Below are positions 7,209 to 14,971 of a stretch of 64,000 nt of DNA, piece by piece. How positions within the stretch are numbered: position 1 is the stretch's first letter; each line of letters opens with the position of its first letter. The notes under the pieces are model-generated. The model ran no database searches and was not told where the DNA came from. It saw nothing but the letters and a program-made list of their open reading frames with translations. This DNA is from Vreelandella alkaliphila (lineage in GTDB: Bacteria; Pseudomonadota; Gammaproteobacteria; Pseudomonadales; Halomonadaceae): positions 124,001-188,000 of the forward strand of contig NZ_JABASV010000002.1 of the NCBI RefSeq assembly GCF_016107625.1, in the 5' to 3' direction. The position numbers and the translations under genes are program-made.

Positions 7209-7943
7209 TCAGCGATGAGGCGTAATGTCGCGCGTGCCGCGGTAGTGGTCGTCCCACATTAATACGGCGCCTGCCACTGCACCGGGAATTAAGAACAGGT
7301 TGGCGAGAGGGATCCAGGTCACTAGCATAATCAACCCGCCGTAGGTGAGACTTGGCCACCACCGTTGCGATAGTCGTGTCCGCATATCGCGAAACGTTAT
7401 CTTATTGTTATCCATAGGATAATCTAAATAAGTGATTGCCATGATCCACGCGGAAAAAAGGATCCACAAAACAGGGGCTATCAGGTTTAGGCCGGGTATC
7501 CAGCTAATAATAAACAGTATGACCATGCGTGGCAGGATATAGCCGAGTTTGACTAGCTCGCGACCCAAGGCATCGACAGCGGTTTTAGCGAGCCCACGGT
7601 CATCCAGGGGTTCACGCCCTGTCGCTTGACGTTCTACCTTCGCTGCTAAAAAACCATAGAAAGGTGCGGCGATTAAGTGGGTGACCAGGGTGAAGGTAAA
7701 AAAGATCACCAGCAGCAGGCTGATAAAAAACAGTGGCCAGATTAGCCATGAGAGCCACTCAAGCCAGCTTGGTACCATTGTCATAGCACTGTCTAGCCAA
7801 CCAGAAAAGCGGTTGACCACGAAACTGAGCATGCTGGCATAAACGATTATATTGACCACGATGGGTAGGAAAATATAGCGCCGCAGACCTTTCTGGTATA
7901 CCAAGCGAGTGCCTCGGCTCAGCGCTGTCATCGCATCCAACAT
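7209..7943 (-). CDS. cysZ: CysZ-like sulfate transporter (EI24 family)
   Basis: A 244-residue inner membrane protein of the EI24/CysZ family; the E. coli member mediates sulfate uptake for cysteine synthesis. The N-terminus GLRRYIFLPIVVNIIVY and the amphipathic segment THLIAAPFYGFLAAKVER are CysZ hallmarks, with about four hydrophobic segments (20-40, 65-95, 140-165, 205-225). The ORF ends just before 7208, and its start (7943) lies 14 bases below the pst-phoU terminator, so it is transcribed separately. Sulfate specificity is from the family, not shown here. Confidence 0.85.
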   Translation of the reverse strand: MLDAMTALSRGTRLVYQKGLRRYIFLPIVVNIIVYASMLSFVVNRFSGWLDSAMTMVPSWLEWLSWLIWPLFFISLLLVIFFTFTLVTHLIAAPFYGFLAAKVERQATGREPLDDRGLAKTAVDALGRELVKLGYILPRMVILFIISWIPGLNLIAPVLWILFSAWIMAITYLDYPMDNNKITFRDMRTRLSQRWWPSLTYGGLIMLVTWIPLANLFLIPGAVAGAVLMWDDHYRGTRDITPHR

Positions 7944-7956
7944 GTTTGCTCCTTAG

Positions 7957-7986
7957 AAAAAACGCCCAGAGGGGATATCTGGGCGT
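7957..7986 (-). terminator. Terminator downstream of phoU
   Basis: Read on the minus strand: ACGCCCAGA (7986-7978), a seven-base loop, TCTGGGCGT (7970-7962) and a run of T to 7957. It closes the pstCAB-phoU transcript. Confidence 0.9.
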
Positions 7987-8011
7987 ATTGCAGGAGGAAT
8001 CGCGTGCTAGG

Positions 8012-8737
8012 TCAAGATTTTTTAAGTACCTGCGGGTCGATCGCGTCGGGATCGCTATGGCGAATATCTAACCCTTTGACCAAGTAGACAACGTACTCCG
8101 CCAGGTTGTTGGCATGATCACCCACGCGTTCTAAGGCACGTAGCACCCACATAATGCTAAGTACGGAGCTAATCGAACGTGAATCTTCCATCATAAAGGT
8201 CATCAGCGAGCGCATGGCGCTACCATACTCGTCGTCAACGAACTCATCTTCGCGCACAACTTGCATTGCAAGATCGGTATCAAAACGAGCAAAAGCGGTA
8301 AGTGCATCGCGAAGCATTTTACGTACATGTTCGCTGATATGGCGTACTTCCACTAAACCGCGAATGTTGCCACTATTTTCGCTTAACAGCAGCGCATTTC
8401 GAGCAATTTTGCTGGCTTCATCGCCAATACGCTCAAGGTCAGACGTTGCGCGAATAACCGCCAGCACTAAGCGCAAATCGGAAGCCGCTGGCTGACGACG
8501 CGCTAATACCCGCGTACATTCATCGTCAATTTGCAGTTGCAGGTCGTTAACTTGGCGGTCATTGTCGCGCACTTTCTCAGCAAGACGGCTGTCACCTTCC
8601 AGTAGCGCAAAAACAGCATCTTGCACTTGTTTTTCCACCAGACCGCCCATGGCCATCAGGTGGGTTTTTAGCTCCTCCAGCTCTTGGTTGAACTGGCGAG
8701 AGATATGTTGGCTGTGGCTATCGCTCGTAATATCCAT
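8012..8737 (-). CDS. phoU: Phosphate signalling protein PhoU
   Basis: A 241-residue helical cytoplasmic protein that couples the Pst transporter to PhoR and represses the PHO regulon at high phosphate. Two copies of the PhoU three-helix repeat are visible, each with the E/D-x-x-x-D metal motif: SDLERIGDEASKIAR (about 95-115) and LERVGDHANNLAEYVVYL (about 205-222). The start ATG has a CAGGAG ribosome site. It is the last gene of the pst operon, 30 bases after pstB, and is followed by a strong terminator. Confidence 0.96.
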   Translation of the reverse strand: MDITSDSHSQHISRQFNQELEELKTHLMAMGGLVEKQVQDAVFALLEGDSRLAEKVRDNDRQVNDLQLQIDDECTRVLARRQPAASDLRLVLAVIRATSDLERIGDEASKIARNALLLSENSGNIRGLVEVRHISEHVRKMLRDALTAFARFDTDLAMQVVREDEFVDDEYGSAMRSLMTFMMEDSRSISSVLSIMWVLRALERVGDHANNLAEYVVYLVKGLDIRHSDPDAIDPQVLKKS

Positions 8738-8767
8738 TGAGCACTCCTGACGTGATGTCTTTGGGGC

Positions 8768-9583
8768 CTAGGTGATGCGGCCGGTGATGTAGTTTTCGGT
8801 GCGTTGTAAACGCGGGTTGGTGAACAATTGATCCGTTGGCCCGTACTCAACGAGTTCACCGTGCTGCAAAAAAGCCGTGTAGTCAGAAACCCGCGCGGCT
8901 TGCTGCATATTGTGGGTAACCAGCACAAGCGTTAGCTGTGATTTAAGGTTACGAATCAGCTCTTCAATTTTCAGCGTCGAGATCGGGTCTAAGGCTGACG
9001 CTGGTTCATCGAGTAGCAGTACATCCGGCTGTACGGCAAGCGTACGAGCAATGACCAAGCGCTGCTGCTGGCCGCCAGATAGCTGCCAAGCCGAGCGGTG
9101 CAGACGATCTTTAACCTCATCCCACAGTGCTGCCGATGTAAGTGCCCATTCGATAATGTCGTCCCGCTTCCGCTTGGGTAAGCGTTGCTGTAAACGCAGG
9201 CCAAAGGCCACGTTTTCATAAATCGACATAGGGAAAGGGTTGGGTGTTTGAAACACCATCCCAACGCGCCGTCGCAACTCGGTAACATTCATGTCCGGGG
9301 CATGAATATCCTGACCTTCAAGCTGAATATGGCCACTGTGTGTTACCGATTCATTAAGGTCGTGCAGTCGATTAATCGCGCGTAGCAGCGTTGACTTTCC
9401 ACAGCCTGAAGGGCCAATAAAGGCCGTTACACGGTGGCGTGGTAGGTCTAATGTTAGATCGCGCAACGCCATTTTCCCCGCATAAGCGAGGTGAAATTTT
9501 GCAATGCTCAAGCAGCGCTGTTCGGCAGGAAAATGCGTCACGGGCGCGAGAGCCGCTTTGTTGGACGATAAAGACGCTAACAT
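8768..9583 (-). CDS. pstB: Phosphate ABC transporter ATP-binding protein
   Basis: ATPase subunit of the high-affinity phosphate importer. It has Walker [10 protein letters not shown] (57-65), Q-loop FQTPNPFP (111-118), signature LSGGQQQRL (168-176), Walker B VLLLDEP (188-194) and the switch histidine in [14 protein letters not shown]. The PstB-specific [20 protein letters not shown] segment distinguishes it from other importers. GAGGAAACG precedes ATG 9583. The start overlaps the end of pstA by seven bases, so translation is probably coupled. Length 271 is usual. Confidence 0.97.
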   Translation of the reverse strand: MLASLSSNKAALAPVTHFPAEQRCLSIAKFHLAYAGKMALRDLTLDLPRHRVTAFIGPSGCGKSTLLRAINRLHDLNESVTHSGHIQLEGQDIHAPDMNVTELRRRVGMVFQTPNPFPMSIYENVAFGLRLQQRLPKRKRDDIIEWALTSAALWDEVKDRLHRSAWQLSGGQQQRLVIARTLAVQPDVLLLDEPASALDPISTLKIEELIRNLKSQLTLVLVTHNMQQAARVSDYTAFLQHGELVEYGPTDQLFTNPRLQRTENYITGRIT

Positions 9584-11001
9584 TCGTTTCCTCGCTGACG
9601 CCTCAGATAATGACGCAGAAATATGGCAGTTAGATTAAGCACGAGTACGATTAACACCAGCAGCAGTGCGGTGGCGAAAACCAGCGGAATTGCGGCCTGC
9701 ACATCTTCACCATGAAAGGCGGTATCAAATAAATGATAGCCGAGGTGCATAAACTTGCGCTCTAGATGAAGGTAGGGAAACTCACCATCTACAGGCATTT
9801 GCGGCGCTAGCTTGGCGACGCCCACTAGCATTAGCGGCGCCACTTCGCCCGCGGCTCTGGCGACGGCTAAAATCATCCCCGTTAGCATGGCGGGCGTTGC
9901 CATGGGCAACACCACCCGCGTCAACATTTCCAAGCGTGTCGCACCCAGCGCAACGGCACCTTCCCGCTGGGCATCGGGTATGCGTGCTAGCCCTTCTTCG
10001 GTAGCGACAATCACTACAGGTAACGTGAGCAAGGCAAGTGTTAGCGAGGCCCAAAGAAGGCCGCCGGTTCCAAATGTGGGTGAGGGCAGTTCATCGCTAA
10101 AAAACCAGCTGTCGATAGAACCGCCTACTCCGTATACAAATACGCCAAGGCCAAACACGCCATAAACGATTGAGGGCACGCCTGCCAGGTTGCGTACGCC
10201 AATGCGAACTAAGCGTGTTAGGCGGTTTTGGTGAGCGATTTCGTTTAAGTAAATGGCAGCGAGAACCCCAAACGGAGTAACGATCACTGACATCAGAATG
10301 ACCATTAAGACGGTGCCAAAAATGGCTGGCCAGACGCCTCCGCCAGTATTTGCGGCGCGTGGCCCTTCACTTAGAAATTGCCAGATGCGCTGCCCCCAGG
10401 CGATGGTTTTTTGTCCCCAGGACATGGCATTTGGTGATTGAAAGTAGGTAACACTTGCCAGCGGCTGTCGAAGTATTTGACCATCGGCAGTGGCTAGCAC
10501 TAACGTTCCAGGGGGCCGCTGCTTGACGGGTAAGGCAAGCGCATCATGGATGAAAGTCCAGGCAGCTTGTTCTGTTAACCGTTGATCGCCACTCTCCACC
10601 GTCATTAAACGGCCTATAAAATCACCCCATGGGGTGCGCGTTAAGCGGATAAGGTCGGCTGGCTCGGCCTGTTGGCTAATATCATCAATGGTAATCCACT
10701 GCCAGTTGCTTCCTGTAATATCCTGATTACCAGTGAAATAGAGCCGTTCTGACCCTGCTCCCTTGGGCAGCGTCGTTTCACGAACTGGCTGCCCAATGAC
10801 GATATCGCCTGACTTGAGGGTAACTTCCTCTAATGGCGCTGGCCAAAAATGGCCTAACCCCCGAATCGTCAGCAGCGTTAATAATGCTGCCAACATTAAT
10901 AACGAAAGCGCCACGCAGGCAGCACAAAGCCAAGGCCAGAGCCCGCTGCCGCTCATTTTTAAAAAACCAACGTTTGAAAAAACAGCCCGCTGCCAACGCA
11001 T
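9577..11001 (-). CDS. pstA: Phosphate ABC transporter permease PstA (extended form)
   Basis: Membrane permease of the phosphate importer. At 474 residues it is much longer than the E. coli type (about 296). The first helix (about 20-45) is followed by a large extracytoplasmic insertion of about 150 residues, containing [15 protein letters not shown], before the permease core starts at about residue 223. The core has the EAA-type cytoplasmic loop ([20 protein letters not shown]) and further helices up to the C-terminus. Extended PstA proteins are known in Pseudomonas and relatives. It starts within the stop of pstC (TGATG overlap) and overlaps pstB. Confidence 0.94.
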   Translation of the reverse strand: MRWQRAVFSNVGFLKMSGSGLWPWLCAACVALSLLMLAALLTLLTIRGLGHFWPAPLEEVTLKSGDIVIGQPVRETTLPKGAGSERLYFTGNQDITGSNWQWITIDDISQQAEPADLIRLTRTPWGDFIGRLMTVESGDQRLTEQAAWTFIHDALALPVKQRPPGTLVLATADGQILRQPLASVTYFQSPNAMSWGQKTIAWGQRIWQFLSEGPRAANTGGGVWPAIFGTVLMVILMSVIVTPFGVLAAIYLNEIAHQNRLTRLVRIGVRNLAGVPSIVYGVFGLGVFVYGVGGSIDSWFFSDELPSPTFGTGGLLWASLTLALLTLPVVIVATEEGLARIPDAQREGAVALGATRLEMLTRVVLPMATPAMLTGMILAVARAAGEVAPLMLVGVAKLAPQMPVDGEFPYLHLERKFMHLGYHLFDTAFHGEDVQAAIPLVFATALLLVLIVLVLNLTAIFLRHYLRRQRGNEC

Positions 11002-12119
11002 CAGAGTGAGCTCCCTAAGCGTTGATAGCGTCGGCGCAATCTCTGTCTGACAATTTCAGCTAACGTGTTCACCACAAAGGTAAAAATGAACAAGGCCAGT
11101 GCCGCCAGTATCAGTAAGTGATAGGTCAGCCCGCCTGGTGAAGCCTCGGGAAGCTCAATGGCGATAGAGGCTGATAGCGAACGTAACCCTTCAAACGGAC
11201 TGGCACTAAAGAGCGCGGTGTTACCGCTGGCCATTAACACAATCATGGTTTCGCCCACGGCGCGGCCAGCGCCAATCATCACCGCTGAAAAGACTCCAGG
11301 AGCTGCCGTGGGTAGGGCAACTTTCCACAGTGCTTGCCAGCGGCTAGCGCCTAGCGCTTGAGCACCTTCCATTAAGGTAGGGGGAACATCGGCAAGTGCA
11401 TCTTCCGCGAGCGAATAAATACTGGGAATCACCGCAAATCCCATCGCAATACCCACAATCAGTGCATTTCGGGTGGCGTAATCAAGGCCGTAACGTTGAT
11501 CAAGCAAGCGTCGCAGGTCGCCGCCAAGCCAGTGTTGTTCAATGATGGGAGCAATCCATATTGCCAGTACAGCCATGCCAGCCAACCAGGGAATAAGCCA
11601 TAAGCCTGCCCACGAAAGCGGTAGTCGTTGGCGAACGTGGACGGCCGTCCGATACCATAGATATCCCGCTAAGGCTGCACTAAGAGGTAGCCAAATAATG
11701 ATCATCAAGGCACTGGCCAGGTTTCGTTCCACCCAGGGGGCGAGTAATAAACCGGCAATAAATCCGATGACAACGCCAGGCACTGCTTCCATCAACTCAA
11801 GCGTTGGCTTCAAACGGCTACGGAGCCGTGCTGACATAAATAGCGCAGAGTACATTGCCGCGCCTAGGGCAATGGGCGTTGCGAATAGCATGGCCGCCAG
11901 CGCTGCTTTTAACGTGCCCCAGGCAAGAGGAGAGAGTTTAGCGAGGCTGAACGTGTCGCCCAAGGCGAGCAGCGGTAGCGTTTCCCATACAAGGAAGACG
12001 CCAATGGCTAAAATTGCCAACAAAACACCAATACCACCGGCGGTGATAAGCCCGGTAGCAAGTCGGTCTTGTATATGGCGCAGCGGCTGACGCGAAAAGG
12101 GTAGCCGGGGAAGAGTCAT
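11001..12119 (-). CDS. pstC: Phosphate ABC transporter permease PstC
   Basis: The second permease subunit, 372 residues. The core has the binding-protein-dependent transport signature (MEGAQALGASRWQALWKVALP) and flanking helices, including the RAVGETMIVLMASG segment typical of PstC. An extra hydrophobic pair and an extracytoplasmic loop (about 170-210, WLGGDLRRLLDQRYG) precede the EAA loop, as in the pseudomonad-type PstC, but the very large N-terminal extracytoplasmic domain of that type is nearly absent: after the first helix only about 20 residues precede the core. A PHO box lies 78 bases upstream. Confidence 0.93.
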   Translation of the reverse strand: MTLPRLPFSRQPLRHIQDRLATGLITAGGIGVLLAILAIGVFLVWETLPLLALGDTFSLAKLSPLAWGTLKAALAAMLFATPIALGAAMYSALFMSARLRSRLKPTLELMEAVPGVVIGFIAGLLLAPWVERNLASALMIIIWLPLSAALAGYLWYRTAVHVRQRLPLSWAGLWLIPWLAGMAVLAIWIAPIIEQHWLGGDLRRLLDQRYGLDYATRNALIVGIAMGFAVIPSIYSLAEDALADVPPTLMEGAQALGASRWQALWKVALPTAAPGVFSAVMIGAGRAVGETMIVLMASGNTALFSASPFEGLRSLSASIAIELPEASPGGLTYHLLILAALALFIFTFVVNTLAEIVRQRLRRRYQRLGSSL

Positions 12120-12196
12120 GTCGACATCATAGAAAAGCGAAAGCCATCACGAAAATAAGCATGCATGGTCGAGTCTCCTTACCCTATCGTTTATTT

Positions 12197-12214
12197 ATGA
12201 CAATTAAATGACAG
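12197..12214 (-). promoter_or_regulatory. PHO box between pstS and pstC
   Basis: On the minus strand CTGTCAT (12214-12208), TTAA, TTGTCAT (12203-12197): nearly the exact PhoB consensus with the correct 11-base period. It begins one base after the pstS-like stop codon and 78 bases before the pstC start, so pstCAB-phoU should have their own PhoB-driven promoter. Confidence 0.88.
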
Positions 12215-12215
12215 T

Positions 12216-13169
12216 TCACGGGTGTTGGCGCTGAGCATCACGCAGCTGATTGGGTAGCGGCACAAAGCCAGCTGCTTTGACAATCTGCTGACCCTCTTCC
12301 GAAAAGATAAGTGTCAGAAAGGCTTGCTCCACGGGCGGCAATGACTCGCTGGGTGGCAGGTTCACGTAAAGATAGAGATCGCGTGATAATGGGTACTTTC
12401 CTTGCTGAATAGAGCGTTCGTTGGGCGCAACGGCAGCTCCGGATTCATCTACTAGGCGTAGTGCGCGCACCATTGGATTTAAATGGTTGTAGCCTGCATA
12501 GCCCATAGCATTGAAGGACTCTCCTACCGCAGCAATGACCGCCGATGAACCTGGGTGTTCACTGATATCTAGGCGAAACTCGCCATCGCACAGGGCTCTT
12601 TCCTGAAAGAGGCCATGGGTACCCGACGCTAGGTTACGACCATGCAGGGCTATTTGGCCATAAGGCCAATCCGTCGCCGGTACCAGCGTACTCCAGCGCC
12701 GGATGGGGTGGGGAGCACCGCAAGCGAGGCTAGTTGAAAAAATCGCATCGACTTGTTGGAGTGTCAGGGTATCCAATGGGTTATGGCGATGTACCACCAC
12801 CACTAATGCGTCCCGAGCAACACGAAGCTCAAGCGGTGGATAACCGTAGCGGTCAATAAACTGCTGGCGTTCTGCATGGGTCATGGGGCGTGACATCGGC
12901 CCTAGGCGGGTGGTGCCAGCCACTAAGGCAGTCGGCGCGCTGGCTGAGCCGCCGGCCTGAAATTGCAGGTTGATATCCGGGTGGCGGGCGCTTAAGGCTT
13001 CGCCCCAGCGCAGCACTAAGCCTGCCATAGTGTCAGAACCGACGGCACCTAACGTGCCGCTCACCGAGGTTGGCTGCCCCCAGGCAAGATTGCCCGCCAT
13101 TAGAAGCCAGCCAGTCAGAAGCAGTAGCAGTTGATGTTTTCTCACACGTCGTAAATTGTAACGCTTCAA
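12216..13169 (-). CDS. PstS family phosphate-binding protein
   Basis: Periplasmic phosphate-binding component for the adjacent PstCAB. It has an N-terminal signal peptide (KHQLLLLLTGWLLMAGNLAWGQ), then the PstS-family entry GTLGAVGSDTMAGLVLRWGE, the phosphate-loop-like GGSASAPTALVAG and SRPMTHAE, and DALVVVVHRHNPL. It starts with TTG at 13169 behind GAGGGG; a GTG eight codons in is an alternative. The 317-residue length fits PstS. It belongs to the class with GSDT near the N-terminus found in pseudomonads and vibrios rather than the E. coli class. No PHO box is seen in the 84 bases before it. Confidence 0.88.
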   Translation of the reverse strand: MKRYNLRRVRKHQLLLLLTGWLLMAGNLAWGQPTSVSGTLGAVGSDTMAGLVLRWGEALSARHPDINLQFQAGGSASAPTALVAGTTRLGPMSRPMTHAERQQFIDRYGYPPLELRVARDALVVVVHRHNPLDTLTLQQVDAIFSTSLACGAPHPIRRWSTLVPATDWPYGQIALHGRNLASGTHGLFQERALCDGEFRLDISEHPGSSAVIAAVGESFNAMGYAGYNHLNPMVRALRLVDESGAAVAPNERSIQQGKYPLSRDLYLYVNLPPSESLPPVEQAFLTLIFSEEGQQIVKAAGFVPLPNQLRDAQRQHP

Positions 13170-13253
13170 ACGACACCCCTCTTGTGATTAACTATTACCA
13201 GCCTATTGCGATGCAGCAACATCACAACAATAACCTTTTGAAGCGACCACCTT

Positions 13254-13667
13254 ATGACACCGCTGGACACCGATTTGGACGATGTACCTGCTCCGCAGGG
13301 GCAGCTCACCTTAAAGTTACTGGCTTCTCGGCAAGATACCAATCTCTATGGTGATATTCCGGGCGGTTGGTTAGTTAACCAGATGGATCAAGCCGCCGAG
13401 CTAGCTGCGGGCCGAGAGGCAGGCGGTCGCACAGCGACCGTGGCTATCGAAGCGATGGATTTTTTAAGCCCGGTGCGCGTGGGGTCTATGGTGAGTGTCT
13501 ATACCTGCGTGCAGGAAATAGGCCATAGCTCGATTAAGATTGATGTTGAGGTATGGGTGCGCCCACCTCAAGGCCGTCACTTGGAAGAGCGACAAAAAGT
13601 GACCGAAGCGCGCTTTGTTATGGTGGCGTTGGATGATAATGGGCGTATCCGTGCGGTGCATAGCTGA
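13254..13667 (+). CDS. Acyl-CoA thioesterase, YciA-like hotdog fold
   Basis: A 137-residue single-hotdog thioesterase that hydrolyses acyl-CoA in the cytoplasm. The family block DTNLYGDIPGGWLVNQMDQAAELAA (residues 28-52, with the catalytic-region aspartate D34 in GDIPGGW) and the strand SSIKIDVEVWVR are present, ending in EARFVMVALDDNGR. YciA-type proteins have broad chain-length specificity, so the substrate is unknown. It is divergent from pstS (84 bases) and ends at a bidirectional terminator. Confidence 0.88.
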   Translation: MTPLDTDLDDVPAPQGQLTLKLLASRQDTNLYGDIPGGWLVNQMDQAAELAAGREAGGRTATVAIEAMDFLSPVRVGSMVSVYTCVQEIGHSSIKIDVEVWVRPPQGRHLEERQKVTEARFVMVALDDNGRIRAVHS

Positions 13668-13694
13668 GAGATTGGTTGACCATTAACATCGCAA

Positions 13695-13718
13695 AAGGGC
13701 GCCTCGGCGCCCTTCTTT
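13695..13718. terminator. Bidirectional terminator
   Basis: AAGGGCGC (13695-13702), loop CCTCG-type tetraloop region, GCGCCCTT (13707-13714) followed by CTTT; the preceding AAAA gives a U run on the other strand. It lies between the convergent thioesterase gene and the TRAP binding protein gene. Confidence 0.88.
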
Positions 13719-13746
13719 GTGTCGCTACTAAAAGATGGCGGAATTT

Positions 13747-14844
13747 CTAGGCGCCGACATTATCGCGGTTTTTCAGGTAAGCGTATTCGCCTACATCACT
13801 GAACGGACGCACCAATTTCTGGAAGGCTGAGTAAGAGTCATAAACGCGGCGAGACTCTTCGTCATTGTCTACTTGGCGTTGGATCGCCTCTTTTGAAGAT
13901 TCATACAGCGCTGCCATCACGTCTTCTGGGAAGGTGCGCAGTTGAACACCGTGTTCATCGACTAGTGTTTCAAGCGCCTGAGCATTACGGTAGGCAAATT
14001 CACTGATCATGGCGAGATTAGAGGCCCGTGCGGCTTCACGGATAACGTCTTGCAGATCTTCTGGCAGGGAATTCCAAGCGTCTAAATTGACAGTGCCTTC
14101 CAGCACGGCTGTCGGCTCGTTCCATGCGGAGGTGTAGTAGTAATCCGCCACTTGGTGAAGGCCAAACGCCATATCATTGTAAGGCCCGACCCAGTCCGCT
14201 GCATCAAGTGCGCCGGTTTGCAGCGAGGTGAAAATTTCTGAGCCTGCCATAGTGACGGTACTGACGCCAATGCCGTTCATCGCTTCGCCAGCAAGGCCTG
14301 GCAAGCGAAGTTTTAGGCCCTGCATATCGTCTAGGGAGTTAATCTCTTTTTTGAACCAGCCGCCCATTTGCGTGCCGGTATTACCGACAGCGAAAGGCTT
14401 AAGGTTGTGGTTGGCGTAGATTTCATCCCACAGTTCCTGACCGCCTCCGTGATACAGCCACGCATTCATTTCGGTGGTGTTCATACCAAACGGCACAGCG
14501 GTGAAAAACTGTGAGGCCGCGACCTTGCCGCGCCAGTAGTAGGATGCGGAATGCCCCATCTCTGCAGTACCCGCAGCGACCGCATCAAACACTTCAAGTG
14601 CAGGCACAAGTTCACCAGCACCGTGTACACGTATGCGCATGCGGCCATTGGAGAGCTGCTCGACCCGGCGCGCGAAGTCATTGGCACCTGTGCCAAGCGC
14701 TGGGAAGTTTTTCGGCCAGGAGGTCACCATATCCCAGGTATAGGTTTCGTTGGCGCTAGCAGTGGAAACAAAAGGTGCAGCAGCGACACCGGCGGCACCG
14801 AAGCCGGCGGTTTTTAGAAATTGGCGGCGTTGCATGGCGGGCAT
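13747..14844 (-). CDS. TRAP transporter substrate-binding protein, orphan, Tat-exported
   Basis: A 365-residue DctP/TakP-type binding protein (mannitol/chloroaromatic-compound class by its MVTSWPKNFP entry). The N-terminus carries a twin-arginine motif RRQFLK (residues 6-11) followed by a short hydrophobic stretch ending STASAN, so it is exported folded by Tat. Binding-site blocks include GHSASYYWRGK, GGWFKKEI, LKLRLPGLAGE and DAADWVGPYND. No DctQ or DctM gene is adjacent. It shares most of these blocks with the binding protein at 53564-54673, which sits next to QM subunits and has a Sec-type signal. The ligand is unknown; it may share that transporter. Confidence 0.9.
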   Translation of the reverse strand: MPAMQRRQFLKTAGFGAAGVAAAPFVSTASANETYTWDMVTSWPKNFPALGTGANDFARRVEQLSNGRMRIRVHGAGELVPALEVFDAVAAGTAEMGHSASYYWRGKVAASQFFTAVPFGMNTTEMNAWLYHGGGQELWDEIYANHNLKPFAVGNTGTQMGGWFKKEINSLDDMQGLKLRLPGLAGEAMNGIGVSTVTMAGSEIFTSLQTGALDAADWVGPYNDMAFGLHQVADYYYTSAWNEPTAVLEGTVNLDAWNSLPEDLQDVIREAARASNLAMISEFAYRNAQALETLVDEHGVQLRTFPEDVMAALYESSKEAIQRQVDNDEESRRVYDSYSAFQKLVRPFSDVGEYAYLKNRDNVGA

Positions 14845-14971
14845 AACTCCGAAATTATCTGATGTTTTTTTATTAACGCGCAGTGAGCGCAGTGTCCATC
14901 AGCCAGTATGCGCTAAGCAGGTTTTAATGGGCAAGTGCTCGCCTACAGCTTTACGCTTACGTTAACGCCAC

